From: Stigmatella aurantiaca
GTDB taxonomy: Bacteria; Myxococcota; Myxococcia; Myxococcales; Myxococcaceae
DNA: 64,000 nucleotides
Direction: 5' to 3'
NCBI RefSeq assembly: GCF_900109545.1
Contig: NZ_FOAP01000003.1
Coordinates: forward strand, 310,001-374,000
Below are positions 47,018-54,709 of this stretch, in pieces; position 1 is the first letter of the stretch; every line of letters starts with the position of its first letter. A model generated the notes under the pieces. That model ran no database searches and had not been told where the DNA came from. It saw only the letters and a program-made list of their open reading frames with translations. Both the position numbers and the translations under genes were made by a program.

Positions 47018-47725
47018 ATGAACGCATCTTTACGTCTGTCTTTGGCCGCCGTGGCCACCCTGCTGTGCACCGCCGCCGAGGCCCACATCTCTGTCCTCTC
47101 GGGGCCCTTCATCGCTGGCAATTCCCAGGAGCTCACGTTCAACATCGCCCATGGCTGCTCGGGCGCGGACACGTTCCGCATCGAGATTCACCTGCCCGAA
47201 GGCGTGACGTCGGTGCGCCCCCTGGACTCGGTGTTTGGCAAGGCCGCCCTCTCCAAGGACGCCAACGGCGCCGTGAAGTCCGTGGTCTGGACCAAGCCCG
47301 CCGCGGAGGTGCTCCCCGGGGACACCCACCTGTATCGCGTGGGCCTGAGCGCGATGCTGCCCAACAAGCCCTTCACCACGCTGTACTTCCCCACCTTCCA
47401 GTCCTGCCGCGCCGCGGATGGCACCGAGTCCACCGTCGAGTGGATCGCCACCGGTGGGGGCCATGACCACGGCGGGGGAACCGGCCCCTCGGCGAATCCC
47501 GCCCCCGCGGTGTTCCTGCTTCCCGAGCGAGCCCCCGGCTGGAACAAGTACACCGTGGATCAGCACGTTCACGACATGGCTGTCTTCAAGGATGCGCAGA
47601 TCGTCTGGGCGGGAAAGACCGCCTACAGCCCCAACCCCCTCGTCCGGAGCCTCATCGAGCGGGAGCCGGACACCCAGATGCTTCAGGAGATTCATCCCGG
47701 CACTGAGATCTGGATCAAATACTGA
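47018..47725 (+). CDS. YcnI/DUF1775-like copper-binding protein
   Basis: A 235-residue periplasmic protein of the YcnI (DUF1775) type. The signal peptide MNASLRLSLAAVATLLCTAAEA would leave His23 (HISVLSGPF) as the mature N-terminus, the residue that binds Cu(II) in a monohistidine brace in Bacillus YcnI. The core with FNIAHGCSGADTFRIEIHLPEG matches the family. An insert GGGHDHGGG at about 147-155 adds two histidines between the core and a C-terminal extension with QHVHDM. The start at 47018 follows a GGGGGAAC leader. A small lipoprotein gene lies 9 bp downstream. Copper handling is likely; the partner protein is unknown. Confidence 0.82.
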   Translation: MNASLRLSLAAVATLLCTAAEAHISVLSGPFIAGNSQELTFNIAHGCSGADTFRIEIHLPEGVTSVRPLDSVFGKAALSKDANGAVKSVVWTKPAAEVLPGDTHLYRVGLSAMLPNKPFTTLYFPTFQSCRAADGTESTVEWIATGGGHDHGGGTGPSANPAPAVFLLPERAPGWNKYTVDQHVHDMAVFKDAQIVWAGKTAYSPNPLVRSLIEREPDTQMLQEIHPGTEIWIKY

Positions 47726-47734
47726 GAGGCTTCC

Positions 47735-47950
47735 ATGCGCCCTTTGCTCATCCTGACCGCCCTGTCGTGGCTGTGCGCGTGTTCCAGTGACAGCAGCGCT
47801 CCAGCTCCCGCTCCCGGAGGGCCGCCGCCGGAGGTGCCTCCGGGCTCCTCCGTGGAGGCCCCTCCCGCCGCCCAGCTCGATGCGGAGCTGAAGCCTTCCG
47901 CCTTCCAGGCCGGGGCGGGCCTGCCGGCCTCCCTCAAGCCTCCCCCGTAG
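47735..47950 (+). CDS. Small Pro-rich lipoprotein
   Basis: A 71-residue lipoprotein with a signal peptide ending WLCACSS, placing the lipidated cysteine near residue 16. The mature part is short, Pro/Ala-rich and probably unstructured. It begins 9 bp after the YcnI-like gene and is probably cotranscribed, so it may be a small anchor or spacer for the same copper-related function. No family is recognisable. Confidence 0.6.
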   Translation: MRPLLILTALSWLCACSSDSSAPAPAPGGPPPEVPPGSSVEAPPAAQLDAELKPSAFQAGAGLPASLKPPP

Positions 47951-48011
47951 AGCCCAGCCGCGCCGGGGAAGAAGGGTTGAGGTCCCCCGGCCCGGTCACT
48001 AGCTTGCCCCC

Positions 48012-48329
48012 ATGAGCCCTGCTCGCCCTGTTCGCCCTCCTTGGAAAGCCGGCGTGGTGCTGGTGTGCCGGAAGTGTTCCGGCAACAAGACGCTGGATTT
48101 GCGCGGCTGGCTCAAGGACCGGCTCAAGGAGGACGGCCACAAGGGCCAGATCCGCATCCTCCGCGTGGGCTGCCTGGACATCTGTCCCAAGAAGCGCGTG
48201 ATGGCCCTGGTGCAGCCGCTCCCAGGCCATGCCGGAGGCGGCTGTTTCGCGGTGGAGCCGAAAGAGGAGGGGGAGGACTTCTACCGCCAGGTGCTCAAGC
48301 TCCTAGAGGACACCCCCTCCCCGCGCTAA
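48012..48329 (+). CDS. Thioredoxin-like [2Fe-2S] ferredoxin domain protein
   Basis: A 105-residue cytosolic protein with four cysteines in the order Cys19-x2-Cys22 and Cys54-x3-Cys58 (LVCRKCSGNK and VGCLDICPKK). The spacing and the GCxxxCPK turn are like thioredoxin-fold [2Fe-2S] ferredoxin domains, although the first pair is closer than in classical members. It may carry electrons or be a metal-binding relative of that fold. It is monocistronic, between the YcnI pair and an alpha/beta hydrolase gene on the other strand. Confidence 0.7.
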   Translation: MSPARPVRPPWKAGVVLVCRKCSGNKTLDLRGWLKDRLKEDGHKGQIRILRVGCLDICPKKRVMALVQPLPGHAGGGCFAVEPKEEGEDFYRQVLKLLEDTPSPR

Positions 48330-48373
48330 GCCCCTGAACACGAAGGTACAAGAGGCGGCTCGCTCAGGAGCAC

Positions 48374-48389
48374 GGCGGAAGGTGCCGCC
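48374..48389. terminator. Hairpin between convergent genes
   Basis: GGCGG and CCGCC pair around a 6-nt loop in the gap between the ferredoxin-like gene and the convergent hydrolase gene. The stem is only 5 bp. Confidence 0.3.
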
Positions 48390-48395
48390 AGCGCA

Positions 48396-49268
48396 TCATG
48401 GCCGCCCTGCTGGCGCTCCGGCCTGTGGCCCCGCCACGTCCAGCGCAAAGCCCCTGATCACGGCAGCCGCGCGAGCAGGTTCGTCCCGCAGCATTTCATG
48501 ACCTGCGTCGAACCGCGCCTCTGTGCACGGAGCCCGCAGGTGCTCCTTCAATTCCGCGACATCGGCGGGGGTGGCGATGACATCGTCGGCCGCGGAAAGG
48601 ATGAGCACCGGAGCGGTAATCCTCGCGAGCCGGTCCCGAAGGTCGAAGGTCTGCATCTCGCCGCCCACGAAACTGTCGGCGACCTGCAGGTTCATCACCA
48701 TACGCGCTACCATCTGCGGGCCGGGAGCCGTGCGGCCATAGAGCGGGTAGCAACGCTCCATGTACTCGGGGAAATGCTCAGCGGGGCGCCGGAAGAACCG
48801 GGACGCCGTATCCGCCGCCGCCGCGCCGCCGAGGCGCTCGAACGCTGCCAGCGCACGCTCCAGGACGAAGCGAGGCGCGGTTCCCGCCAGAATCAACGCT
48901 CCTGGCTGATCAGGATGGGCGGCGGCGTAGGCCTGGGCCACGTACCCGCCAAAGGAGTGGCCAAGAACGATGGGGCGATGCAAGCCCAAAGCTGCAACGA
49001 ACCCATGGATGTCTTCCGCCCACCCGTCGAGCGTCAAACCCCGCCGGTCTCCTGTCTCACTTCGCCCATTCGCACGATGATCCAGATAGACGACGTGCAG
49101 GCGATCCGACACGGCTCTTCCCAGCTGCCGGTATGGCGAATGGTCGATTCCCGGACCCCCGTGCAGAATGAGCAGCGTCGGCCTGCGCCGCAGCTCGGGC
49201 CCACTCTCCTCCCACTCCGGCCCTTCTGTATCAAAGAACAAGCGCGCGCCGCTCACCTCAGCGTACAT
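48396..49268 (-). CDS. Alpha/beta hydrolase (proline iminopeptidase-like)
   Basis: A 290-residue alpha/beta hydrolase. The oxyanion segment LILHGGPGIDHSPY near residue 40 and the nucleophile elbow GHSFGGYVAQAYA (Ser near 110) resemble proline iminopeptidases; the acid is in LSAADDVIATPADV and the catalytic His in DAGHEMLRDEP. Members cleave N-terminal proline or hydrolyse esters. The ATG at 49268 is chosen because TTGGAG lies 6 bp before it and the protein then starts with the family strand YAEVSGARLFF; GTG at 49292 is the alternative. Codon use is a little less GC-biased than neighbours. Confidence 0.85.
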   Translation of the reverse strand: MYAEVSGARLFFDTEGPEWEESGPELRRRPTLLILHGGPGIDHSPYRQLGRAVSDRLHVVYLDHRANGRSETGDRRGLTLDGWAEDIHGFVAALGLHRPIVLGHSFGGYVAQAYAAAHPDQPGALILAGTAPRFVLERALAAFERLGGAAAADTASRFFRRPAEHFPEYMERCYPLYGRTAPGPQMVARMVMNLQVADSFVGGEMQTFDLRDRLARITAPVLILSAADDVIATPADVAELKEHLRAPCTEARFDAGHEMLRDEPARAAAVIRGFALDVAGPQAGAPAGRP

Positions 49269-49411
49269 TTGCGTCTCCAAGAGCATGGCCACTGCAGCGG
49301 TCCACGAGCGTGGGGGGGGATGGGCTCGCGGTGATTGCCAGCGCCCATTCCATCAACCTTCCGCTGCGCCATACCCCAGGTATACACCCGTCATGTCCGG
49401 GGGATGAGCCC

Positions 49412-50266
49412 TCAGCGCCCCTGCTGCTGGAAGGTGTCGCACGCCTCGAGCGTGCCCTGCTCCAGGCCCCGGCGGAACCAGGCGACCCGCTGCGCCGAGG
49501 AGCCGTGGGTGAAGGACTCGGGCACCACGTGCCCCCCTGCCCGGCGCTGCAGGGTGTCATCCCCGATGGCCGAGGCCGCGTTCAGCCCCTCCTCCACATC
49601 CCCCTGCTCCAGCACCTGGCGCTGCTGCTGGGCGTGGTGGGCCCAGATGCCGGCGTAGCAGTCCGCCTGCAGCTCCTGGAGCACGGACAGGGCGTTGGCG
49701 TCCGCCCGGCTCCGGGCCCGCATCTCGTGCACCCGCTGCGAGGTGCCCATCAGGTTCTGCACGTGATGTCCCACCTCATGCGCCACCACGTATGCCTGCG
49801 CGAAGTCCCCGGAGGCACCCAGCCGCCGGTCCAGCTCTCCGAAGAAGGTCAGGTCCAGGTACACCCGCTGGTCCCCCGGACAATAGAAGGGGCCCACCGC
49901 GCTCTGCTGGAAGCCGCAGGCGGACTCCACCGCGTCCGAGAAGAGGACCAGGCGCGGCTCCTCATAGGTGACGCCCACCTCGGAGAGCAGCGCGGGCCAG
50001 GTGTCCTCCGTGTCCGCCAGGATGACGGAGACGAACTCCTTGAGGGGCTCCTGGGCCGGATCCACCGGCGCGCCCGAACCTCCCACCCCGGAGGAGGGAT
50101 ATTGCGGCGCCTGGGACACGAAGTCCCCCGGGTCTCCGCCCAGCAGGTACACCAGCACCGCGATGACCAGCGTCGCCGCCCCGCCTCCCACCGCCAGCGG
50201 GCGCCCCGCGCCCATGCCCCGGCGATCCTCGATGTTCGAGCTGCGACGGCCTCCTTGCCACCTCAT
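49412..50266 (-). CDS. Neutral zinc metallopeptidase (YpfJ/KPN_02809 family)
   Basis: A 284-residue membrane-anchored protein: a charged N-terminus (MRWQGGRRSSNIEDRRG), one membrane helix (about 27-44) and an external domain. The zincin motif is intact as AHEVGHHVQNLMG, with a later QELQADCYAGIWAHH glutamate as third ligand, both diagnostic of the family. The N-terminal sequence is very close to that of E. coli YpfJ. AGGAGGGG precedes the ATG at 50266. The physiological substrate is unknown. It is divergent from the DNRLRE protein gene. Confidence 0.9.
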   Translation of the reverse strand: MRWQGGRRSSNIEDRRGMGAGRPLAVGGGAATLVIAVLVYLLGGDPGDFVSQAPQYPSSGVGGSGAPVDPAQEPLKEFVSVILADTEDTWPALLSEVGVTYEEPRLVLFSDAVESACGFQQSAVGPFYCPGDQRVYLDLTFFGELDRRLGASGDFAQAYVVAHEVGHHVQNLMGTSQRVHEMRARSRADANALSVLQELQADCYAGIWAHHAQQQRQVLEQGDVEEGLNAASAIGDDTLQRRAGGHVVPESFTHGSSAQRVAWFRRGLEQGTLEACDTFQQQGR

Positions 50267-50655
50267 GGGACACCCCTCCTGTCCCCTCCCAAGGTAGGCA
50301 GCCCCCTTGCCCCCATCGACCCGCCCCGCCCCCGCCCGGAAGCGGGCTTGAACGGGGGGCAGGCCGCCGGGCGGGCGCCTGATTTCATCGGGGGTGATGA
50401 TTTCCCGGCTGGCCATTTTCACGCATCGCCCTCATGCCGGTGAAACCGAGACAGGCCCGTGAAACAAACTCACACATTCACCGCATGTTTTCCAGGCGCG
50501 GTGGAGCATTAAGTCCCGCCTGTTGTGTGGCGCAATCCGTCACAGTTCCGGCGCAAGGCTTTGAAAACAATCTTCGTATCCCTCTCAAATAAGCTGTTGC
50601 TTGCAGTTTCAGGCCTGTATCATCCCGTCCGCCGAACCGACAGGAGCCCCCATCC
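50267..50655 (+). other. Divergent intergenic region, 389 bp
   Basis: It lies between the zinc metallopeptidase and the DNRLRE gene. A stretch of relatively AT-rich sequence (about 50460-50620) contrasts with the genome; TTGAAA at 50561-50566 followed 19 bp later by CAAATA is the best promoter guess for the plus-strand gene. Short frames inside it lack support. No RNA gene or repeat was recognised. Confidence 0.35.
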
Positions 50656-51852
50656 ATGCGCCCTCTCCCCTTGTCTCTTGGCTTTCCCTCTCCCCGTCTC
50701 TCCCGTTCGAAAGACAGTCTTTCCAAGCTGCTGCTGGCCGTGAGCCTTTGCGGTCCCCTGGCCGCGAGTGCCCATACCGTCGTCATCACCGTGGACCTGG
50801 AGCCCATCGAGGATGCGATGGTGACCTCCGCGATGCCGTACACCAACTACGGACATCAGCCGAGCTTCGAGATTTCCCCGGTCTGGCGCCCCTTCGTCGA
50901 TTACTCCCGCGAGAGCTTCCTGAAGTTCGACCTGAGCGGGATTCCCGAGGGCGTCCAGGTGCTCTCCGCCAGGCTTCAGGCCACGGCGTACGACGGTTTC
51001 GCCTACGGGGGCGACGGCAGTGTTTACGCCCACTTCGTACCGGATGACTCCTGGAGCGAAGGTTCCCTCATCTGGCTCAACAAGCCCGCCATTTCGGGGC
51101 AGGCTCTGGGCTCCTGGTGGCTCTGGTATGACTTCCGGAACGGGCAGCCCCGGCCGGAGCAGTCCGGCAGCGCCGAGTCCGCGGCGCTCGCCGCCCAGGT
51201 CCAGGCCGAGGTGGAGCAGGACAACCTCCTGAGCCTGCGGCTGTCCTCGTCCGGGTATGAGACGTTTTATCACTCGTCCGAGGCTGCCGATGCCACCAAG
51301 CGCCCCAAGCTGCGCGTCCGCTACTCGGCCCCGGCTTGCAGCTTCGAACGGCCCGCGCCCACGCTGACCGTGAATGGTTCCCTGGAGATGACGCTGGAGT
51401 GCGGGGCGAGCACCTGGCAGGACCCGGGCGCCTCGGCCACGGATGCGTGCGGCCCCGTGACGGTGGAGCGCTACAACTCGGGTGAGGATGCCTACGGCCC
51501 CGGCCCCAACCCGAACGCCGAGGGCACCTACTCGGTGCAGTACATCGCCCGGAACCTCAATGGCGAGGCGAGCGCCGTGCGCACCGTCACCGTGGAGGAC
51601 ACCCTGGCGCCCCAGCTCACGTTGAACGGCGAGCCGGAGATGACGCACACGTGCGGCACCGCGTTCGTGGATCCCGGCGTCACGGCCCAGGACGCGTGCT
51701 ACGGCGACCTCACGCAGTCGGTGCAGGTCTTCGGGTATGTGAATGGCTGGGTCCCCGGCACCTATACGGTCGAATACTTCGTCACGGACAGCGGCGGGAA
51801 CGCGGCCGCGCCCCTGGTGCGCACGGTGACCGTGGCCAACTGCCCCTGGTAG
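50656..51852 (+). CDS. Secreted DNRLRE domain protein with Ig-like repeats
   Basis: A 398-residue exported protein with a late signal peptide (hydrophobic SKLLLAVSLCGPLAASA, cleavage near residue 39). Residues about 45-220 form a DNRLRE (CBM96-like) beta-sandwich, seen in ESFLKFDLSGIPEGVQVLSA and PKLRVRYS. Two DUF5011/HYR-like Ig repeats follow (about 230-312 and 315-396), with matching LTVNGSLEMTLECGASTWQDPG and LTLNGEPEMTHTCGTAFVDPG blocks, each with one Cys pair. Such proteins bind surface carbohydrate or form adhesive structures. No enzyme domain is present. A strong hairpin follows the stop. Confidence 0.82.
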   Translation: MRPLPLSLGFPSPRLSRSKDSLSKLLLAVSLCGPLAASAHTVVITVDLEPIEDAMVTSAMPYTNYGHQPSFEISPVWRPFVDYSRESFLKFDLSGIPEGVQVLSARLQATAYDGFAYGGDGSVYAHFVPDDSWSEGSLIWLNKPAISGQALGSWWLWYDFRNGQPRPEQSGSAESAALAAQVQAEVEQDNLLSLRLSSSGYETFYHSSEAADATKRPKLRVRYSAPACSFERPAPTLTVNGSLEMTLECGASTWQDPGASATDACGPVTVERYNSGEDAYGPGPNPNAEGTYSVQYIARNLNGEASAVRTVTVEDTLAPQLTLNGEPEMTHTCGTAFVDPGVTAQDACYGDLTQSVQVFGYVNGWVPGTYTVEYFVTDSGGNAAAPLVRTVTVANCPW

Positions 51853-51862
51853 GCAGCCCCCT

Positions 51863-51905
51863 GGACGGCGGCCCCCGGGGCAACCGGGCAGGCAGGCCGC
51901 CGTCC
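51863..51905 (+). terminator. Hairpin terminator after DNRLRE gene
   Basis: Perfect 10-bp arms GGACGGCGGC (51863-51872) and GCCGCCGTCC (51896-51905) with a 23-nt loop begin 11 bp after the stop codon, separating it from the ABC importer operon. Confidence 0.55.
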
Positions 51906-51926
51906 CCCGCGGGTCGGGCAAGCGAG

Positions 51927-51947
51927 ACGTAGGGGCAATTCCTACGT
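51927..51947 (+). promoter_or_regulatory. Dyad operator upstream of ABC importer
   Basis: Perfect 7-bp arms ACGTAGG (51927-51933) and CCTACGT (51941-51947) with a 7-nt spacer lie 9 bp before the ATPase start. A third GTAGG at 51949-51953 overlaps the ribosome binding site. It may be an operator that controls the importer genes. Confidence 0.38.
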
Positions 51948-51956
51948 TGTAGGTGA

Positions 51957-52832
51957 ATGTTCCGAGCCCTGCTGGCCCGTTGGAAGAACTCCCTCAAGCA
52001 CCTGCGTCCCACGCGGGTGTCCACCGAGCGCGCCAAAATTGCCGTGGCGCAGGTCGACTACGCCTACGCCAACAAGGTCGTCGCCCTGAGGAACGTGAAC
52101 CTCAACGTTCACTCAGGAGAGTTCGTCTGTCTGCTGGGCCCCTCGGGCTGTGGCAAGTCCACGCTCCTGTATGCGCTGGCCGGGCAGCTCGTGCCCACCG
52201 GCGGCACCGTCTCCATCGATGACCAGCGCATCCGCGGGCCTGGGCCCGACCGGCTCCTCATGTTCCAGGAGGCCGCGCTGTTTCCGTGGATGACGGTGCT
52301 GGGCAACCTCCAGTTCGCCCTCGCCGCGCGCGGGGTGCCCCGGTCCGAGCGCAAGGCGCGGGCGCTCGAGTTCATCCAGCGCGTGCACCTGTCCGGCTTC
52401 GAGAACACCCTGCCCCACCAGCTCTCCGGCGGCATGAAGATGCGCGTGAGCCTGGCGCGGGCGCTCGCCACGGACCCGGCCGTGCTGCTGATGGACGAGC
52501 CCTTCGGCGCGCTGGATGCCCAGACGCGCATCCACATGCAGGAGCTGTTGCAGTCCATCTGGCTGCGCACCCGCAAGACGGTGGTGTTCGTCACCCACGA
52601 CGTGCACGAGGCGCTGATGCTCGGCACCCGGGTGGTGCTCATGGCGCCGCGCCCCGGCCGCATCGTGAAGGACCTGGAGGTCCACCTGCCCATGCCCCGC
52701 TCGCTGGAGGACCGCTCGCTCAATGAGATGGCCCGGTACCTGCGCATGGAGATGCGCCAGGTGGATGCGCCCACCTCGAGTTCCGAGTTCGCGTCCCTGG
52801 GCTCCGGTGAGCCGGCGAGCCTGGATCATTAG
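51957..52832 (+). CDS. ABC importer ATP-binding protein (SsuB/TauB type)
   Basis: A 291-residue ATPase of the nitrate/sulfonate/bicarbonate importer family. Walker A is GPSGCGKST at 61-69, followed by MFQEAALFPWMTVLGN (Q loop), the signature LSGGMKMRVSLARAL, Walker B LLMDEPFGALD and the THDVHEA switch His. It begins 51 bp after the hairpin of the previous gene with AGG only 3 bp before the ATG, and is followed by permease and binding-protein genes in order. Its substrate class is alkanesulfonate, nitrate, thiamine precursor or similar; which one is not determined. Confidence 0.93.
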   Translation: MFRALLARWKNSLKHLRPTRVSTERAKIAVAQVDYAYANKVVALRNVNLNVHSGEFVCLLGPSGCGKSTLLYALAGQLVPTGGTVSIDDQRIRGPGPDRLLMFQEAALFPWMTVLGNLQFALAARGVPRSERKARALEFIQRVHLSGFENTLPHQLSGGMKMRVSLARALATDPAVLLMDEPFGALDAQTRIHMQELLQSIWLRTRKTVVFVTHDVHEALMLGTRVVLMAPRPGRIVKDLEVHLPMPRSLEDRSLNEMARYLRMEMRQVDAPTSSSEFASLGSGEPASLDH

Positions 52833-52858
52833 CAAGCGCAAGGAGCAAGGAGCGGCAC

Positions 52859-53620
52859 ATGAAGCGCTGGGCACAGAAGCTGGGAATGCTGGTGCTGCTG
52901 CTGGGCGTCTGGGAGCTGCTGGCGCGCTCCGGCCTCTGGTCCCCTCACCTCTTCCCGGGGCCGGTGACGGTGGTGGGCAGCCTCGTCCACATGGTGTCCA
53001 CCGGGCAGATGGGCAGCGCGGTGCTGCGCTCCCTGGGGCGGCTGGGGCGCGCGTACCTCATCTCGGTGGGCATCGGCGTGCCCCTGGGCCTGGCCATCGC
53101 CCGGCTGTCGTTCTTCCGCGAGGCGGTGAAGCCCATCGTGGCGGGCTTGCAGGCCCTGCCCTCCATCTGCTGGCTGCCCCTGGCCCTGCTGTGGTTTGGC
53201 CTCAATGACTCGGCCATCCTCTTCGTCGTCGTCATGGGCAGCGTGCTCGCCATCGCCATCGCCGTGGAGGATGGGGTGAAGAGCATCGACCCGCAGCTCA
53301 TCCGCGTGGCCCACACGCTGGGGGTCCGGGGCGCCCGCTTCTCGTTCGGCGTGCTGCTGCCCGCGGCCCTGCCCGGCATCATCACCGGGCTGAAGCTGGG
53401 GTGGAGCTTCGCCTGGCGCGCGCTGCTCGCGGGCGAGCTGCTCTTCGTCTCGGGCGGCCTGGGGCAGCTGCTCACCCTGGGCCGGGAGCTGATGGACGTG
53501 CCCCAGGTGATGGCGGTGATGCTGGCCATCATCGCCCTGGGCATGCTCGTGGACCGGCTGCTCTTCCAGACGGTGGAGACGCGGGTGCGGCGGCGCTGGG
53601 GCCTGCAACCCCAGCTGTGA
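52859..53620 (+). CDS. ABC importer permease (SsuC type)
   Basis: A 253-residue inner-membrane permease with six hydrophobic segments. The EAA loop is HTLGVRGARFSFGVLLPAAL at about residue 145, which contacts the ATPase encoded 26 bp upstream; GLKLGWSFAWRALLAGELLF is typical of the SsuC/TauC family. AGGAGCAAGGAG lies before the ATG. The ATPase and binding-protein genes flank it in the same operon. Confidence 0.93.
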   Translation: MKRWAQKLGMLVLLLGVWELLARSGLWSPHLFPGPVTVVGSLVHMVSTGQMGSAVLRSLGRLGRAYLISVGIGVPLGLAIARLSFFREAVKPIVAGLQALPSICWLPLALLWFGLNDSAILFVVVMGSVLAIAIAVEDGVKSIDPQLIRVAHTLGVRGARFSFGVLLPAALPGIITGLKLGWSFAWRALLAGELLFVSGGLGQLLTLGRELMDVPQVMAVMLAIIALGMLVDRLLFQTVETRVRRRWGLQPQL

Positions 53621-53672
53621 GGTGGCCGACGCCCGGCGCCCAGAGCGGTTGCCTCCCGCCCCGGGCAAGGCG

Positions 53673-54686
53673 ATGTGCACAGCGATGGACGTGCTTCGCC
53701 GCCGCTTTCTCGTGGGCCTGTTGGCCCTGTCCGCCACCGCCAAGCTGGGCTGCAAGAAGGCCCGGGACGCCGGGGGGCCGCTGCGCCTGGGCTTCTTTCC
53801 CAACATCACCCATGCGCAGGCGCTCGTGGGCAACGCCGAGGGCGCCTTCGCCTCCGAGCCCGGCGTGGGGCCCCTGGAGGTGAAGCAGTTCAACGCGGGG
53901 CCCGCCGCCATGGAGGCCCTGGTGGCCGGCTCCCTGGACGTCTCGTACGTGGGCACCGGCCCCGCCATCAACACCTTCCTCAAGGCGGGCCGGGAGCTGC
54001 GCATCATCGCCGGCGCGGTGAGCGGGGGCGCGGTGTTCGTCACCCGCACGGTGAAGACGCCCGAGGGGCTCAAGGGAAAGAAGCTGGCCTCGCCCCAGAT
54101 TGGCAACACCCAGGACATCGCGCTGCGCTACTGGCTGAAGCAGCAGGGGCTGCGCGCCACCGGGGGCCCGGATGACGACGTGCAGGTGTTTCCCCTGACC
54201 AACCCGGACATCCTCGGCCAGTACCTCCATGGCGGCATCGAAGGGGCCTGGGTGCCCGAGCCCTGGGCCTCGCGCATGCTCACCGAGGGCGGCGGCCACA
54301 TCCTCGTGGACGAGCGGGACTTGTGGCCCGGGGGAAGCTTTCCCACCACGGTGGTGGTGGCCACGAAGCGCGCCCTGGAGACGCGCAGGCCCCAGCTCGT
54401 GGCCCTGCTGCGCGCGCACGTGCGGCTGACGGAGCGCTGGCGCGCCAATCCCGGCCGGTTCCAGAACGAGGTGAATGCCGCCTTTGGCCAGCTCACCCAC
54501 AAGCCCCTGCGCGAGGAGGTGCTGAAGGCGGCGTTCTCCCGGCTGGAGCCCGCGCTGGAGCCGGGCGGCGCGGCCCTGGCCGCCGCGGCACGGCATGCCC
54601 GGGAGCTGAACTACCTCACCAGCGATGACATCTCGGGGCTGGTGGACCTCAGCCTGCTCGTCGAGGCGCGCGTCCCAGCCCCCTGA
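53673..54686 (+). CDS. ABC importer substrate-binding protein (SsuA/NMT1 type)
   Basis: A 337-residue exported binding protein. The N-terminus has Arg-Arg-Arg-Phe-Leu followed by a hydrophobic stretch and the lipobox-like KLGCKK, so it may be a Tat-dependent lipoprotein. The mature part opens with LRLGFFPNITHAQALVGN, then KQFNAGPAAMEALVAGSLDVSYVGTGPAIN, the pattern of the aliphatic sulfonate/NMT1 family. The ATG at 53673 is near an AAGG; the ATG at 53685 is an alternative. As the third gene of an ATPase-permease-binding protein operon it completes the importer. No sulfonate or thiamine enzyme gene is nearby to identify the ligand. Confidence 0.9.
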   Translation: MCTAMDVLRRRFLVGLLALSATAKLGCKKARDAGGPLRLGFFPNITHAQALVGNAEGAFASEPGVGPLEVKQFNAGPAAMEALVAGSLDVSYVGTGPAINTFLKAGRELRIIAGAVSGGAVFVTRTVKTPEGLKGKKLASPQIGNTQDIALRYWLKQQGLRATGGPDDDVQVFPLTNPDILGQYLHGGIEGAWVPEPWASRMLTEGGGHILVDERDLWPGGSFPTTVVVATKRALETRRPQLVALLRAHVRLTERWRANPGRFQNEVNAAFGQLTHKPLREEVLKAAFSRLEPALEPGGAALAAAARHARELNYLTSDDISGLVDLSLLVEARVPAP

Positions 54687-54709
54687 GGGGCGTCACCACA
54701 GGCCCTGCG

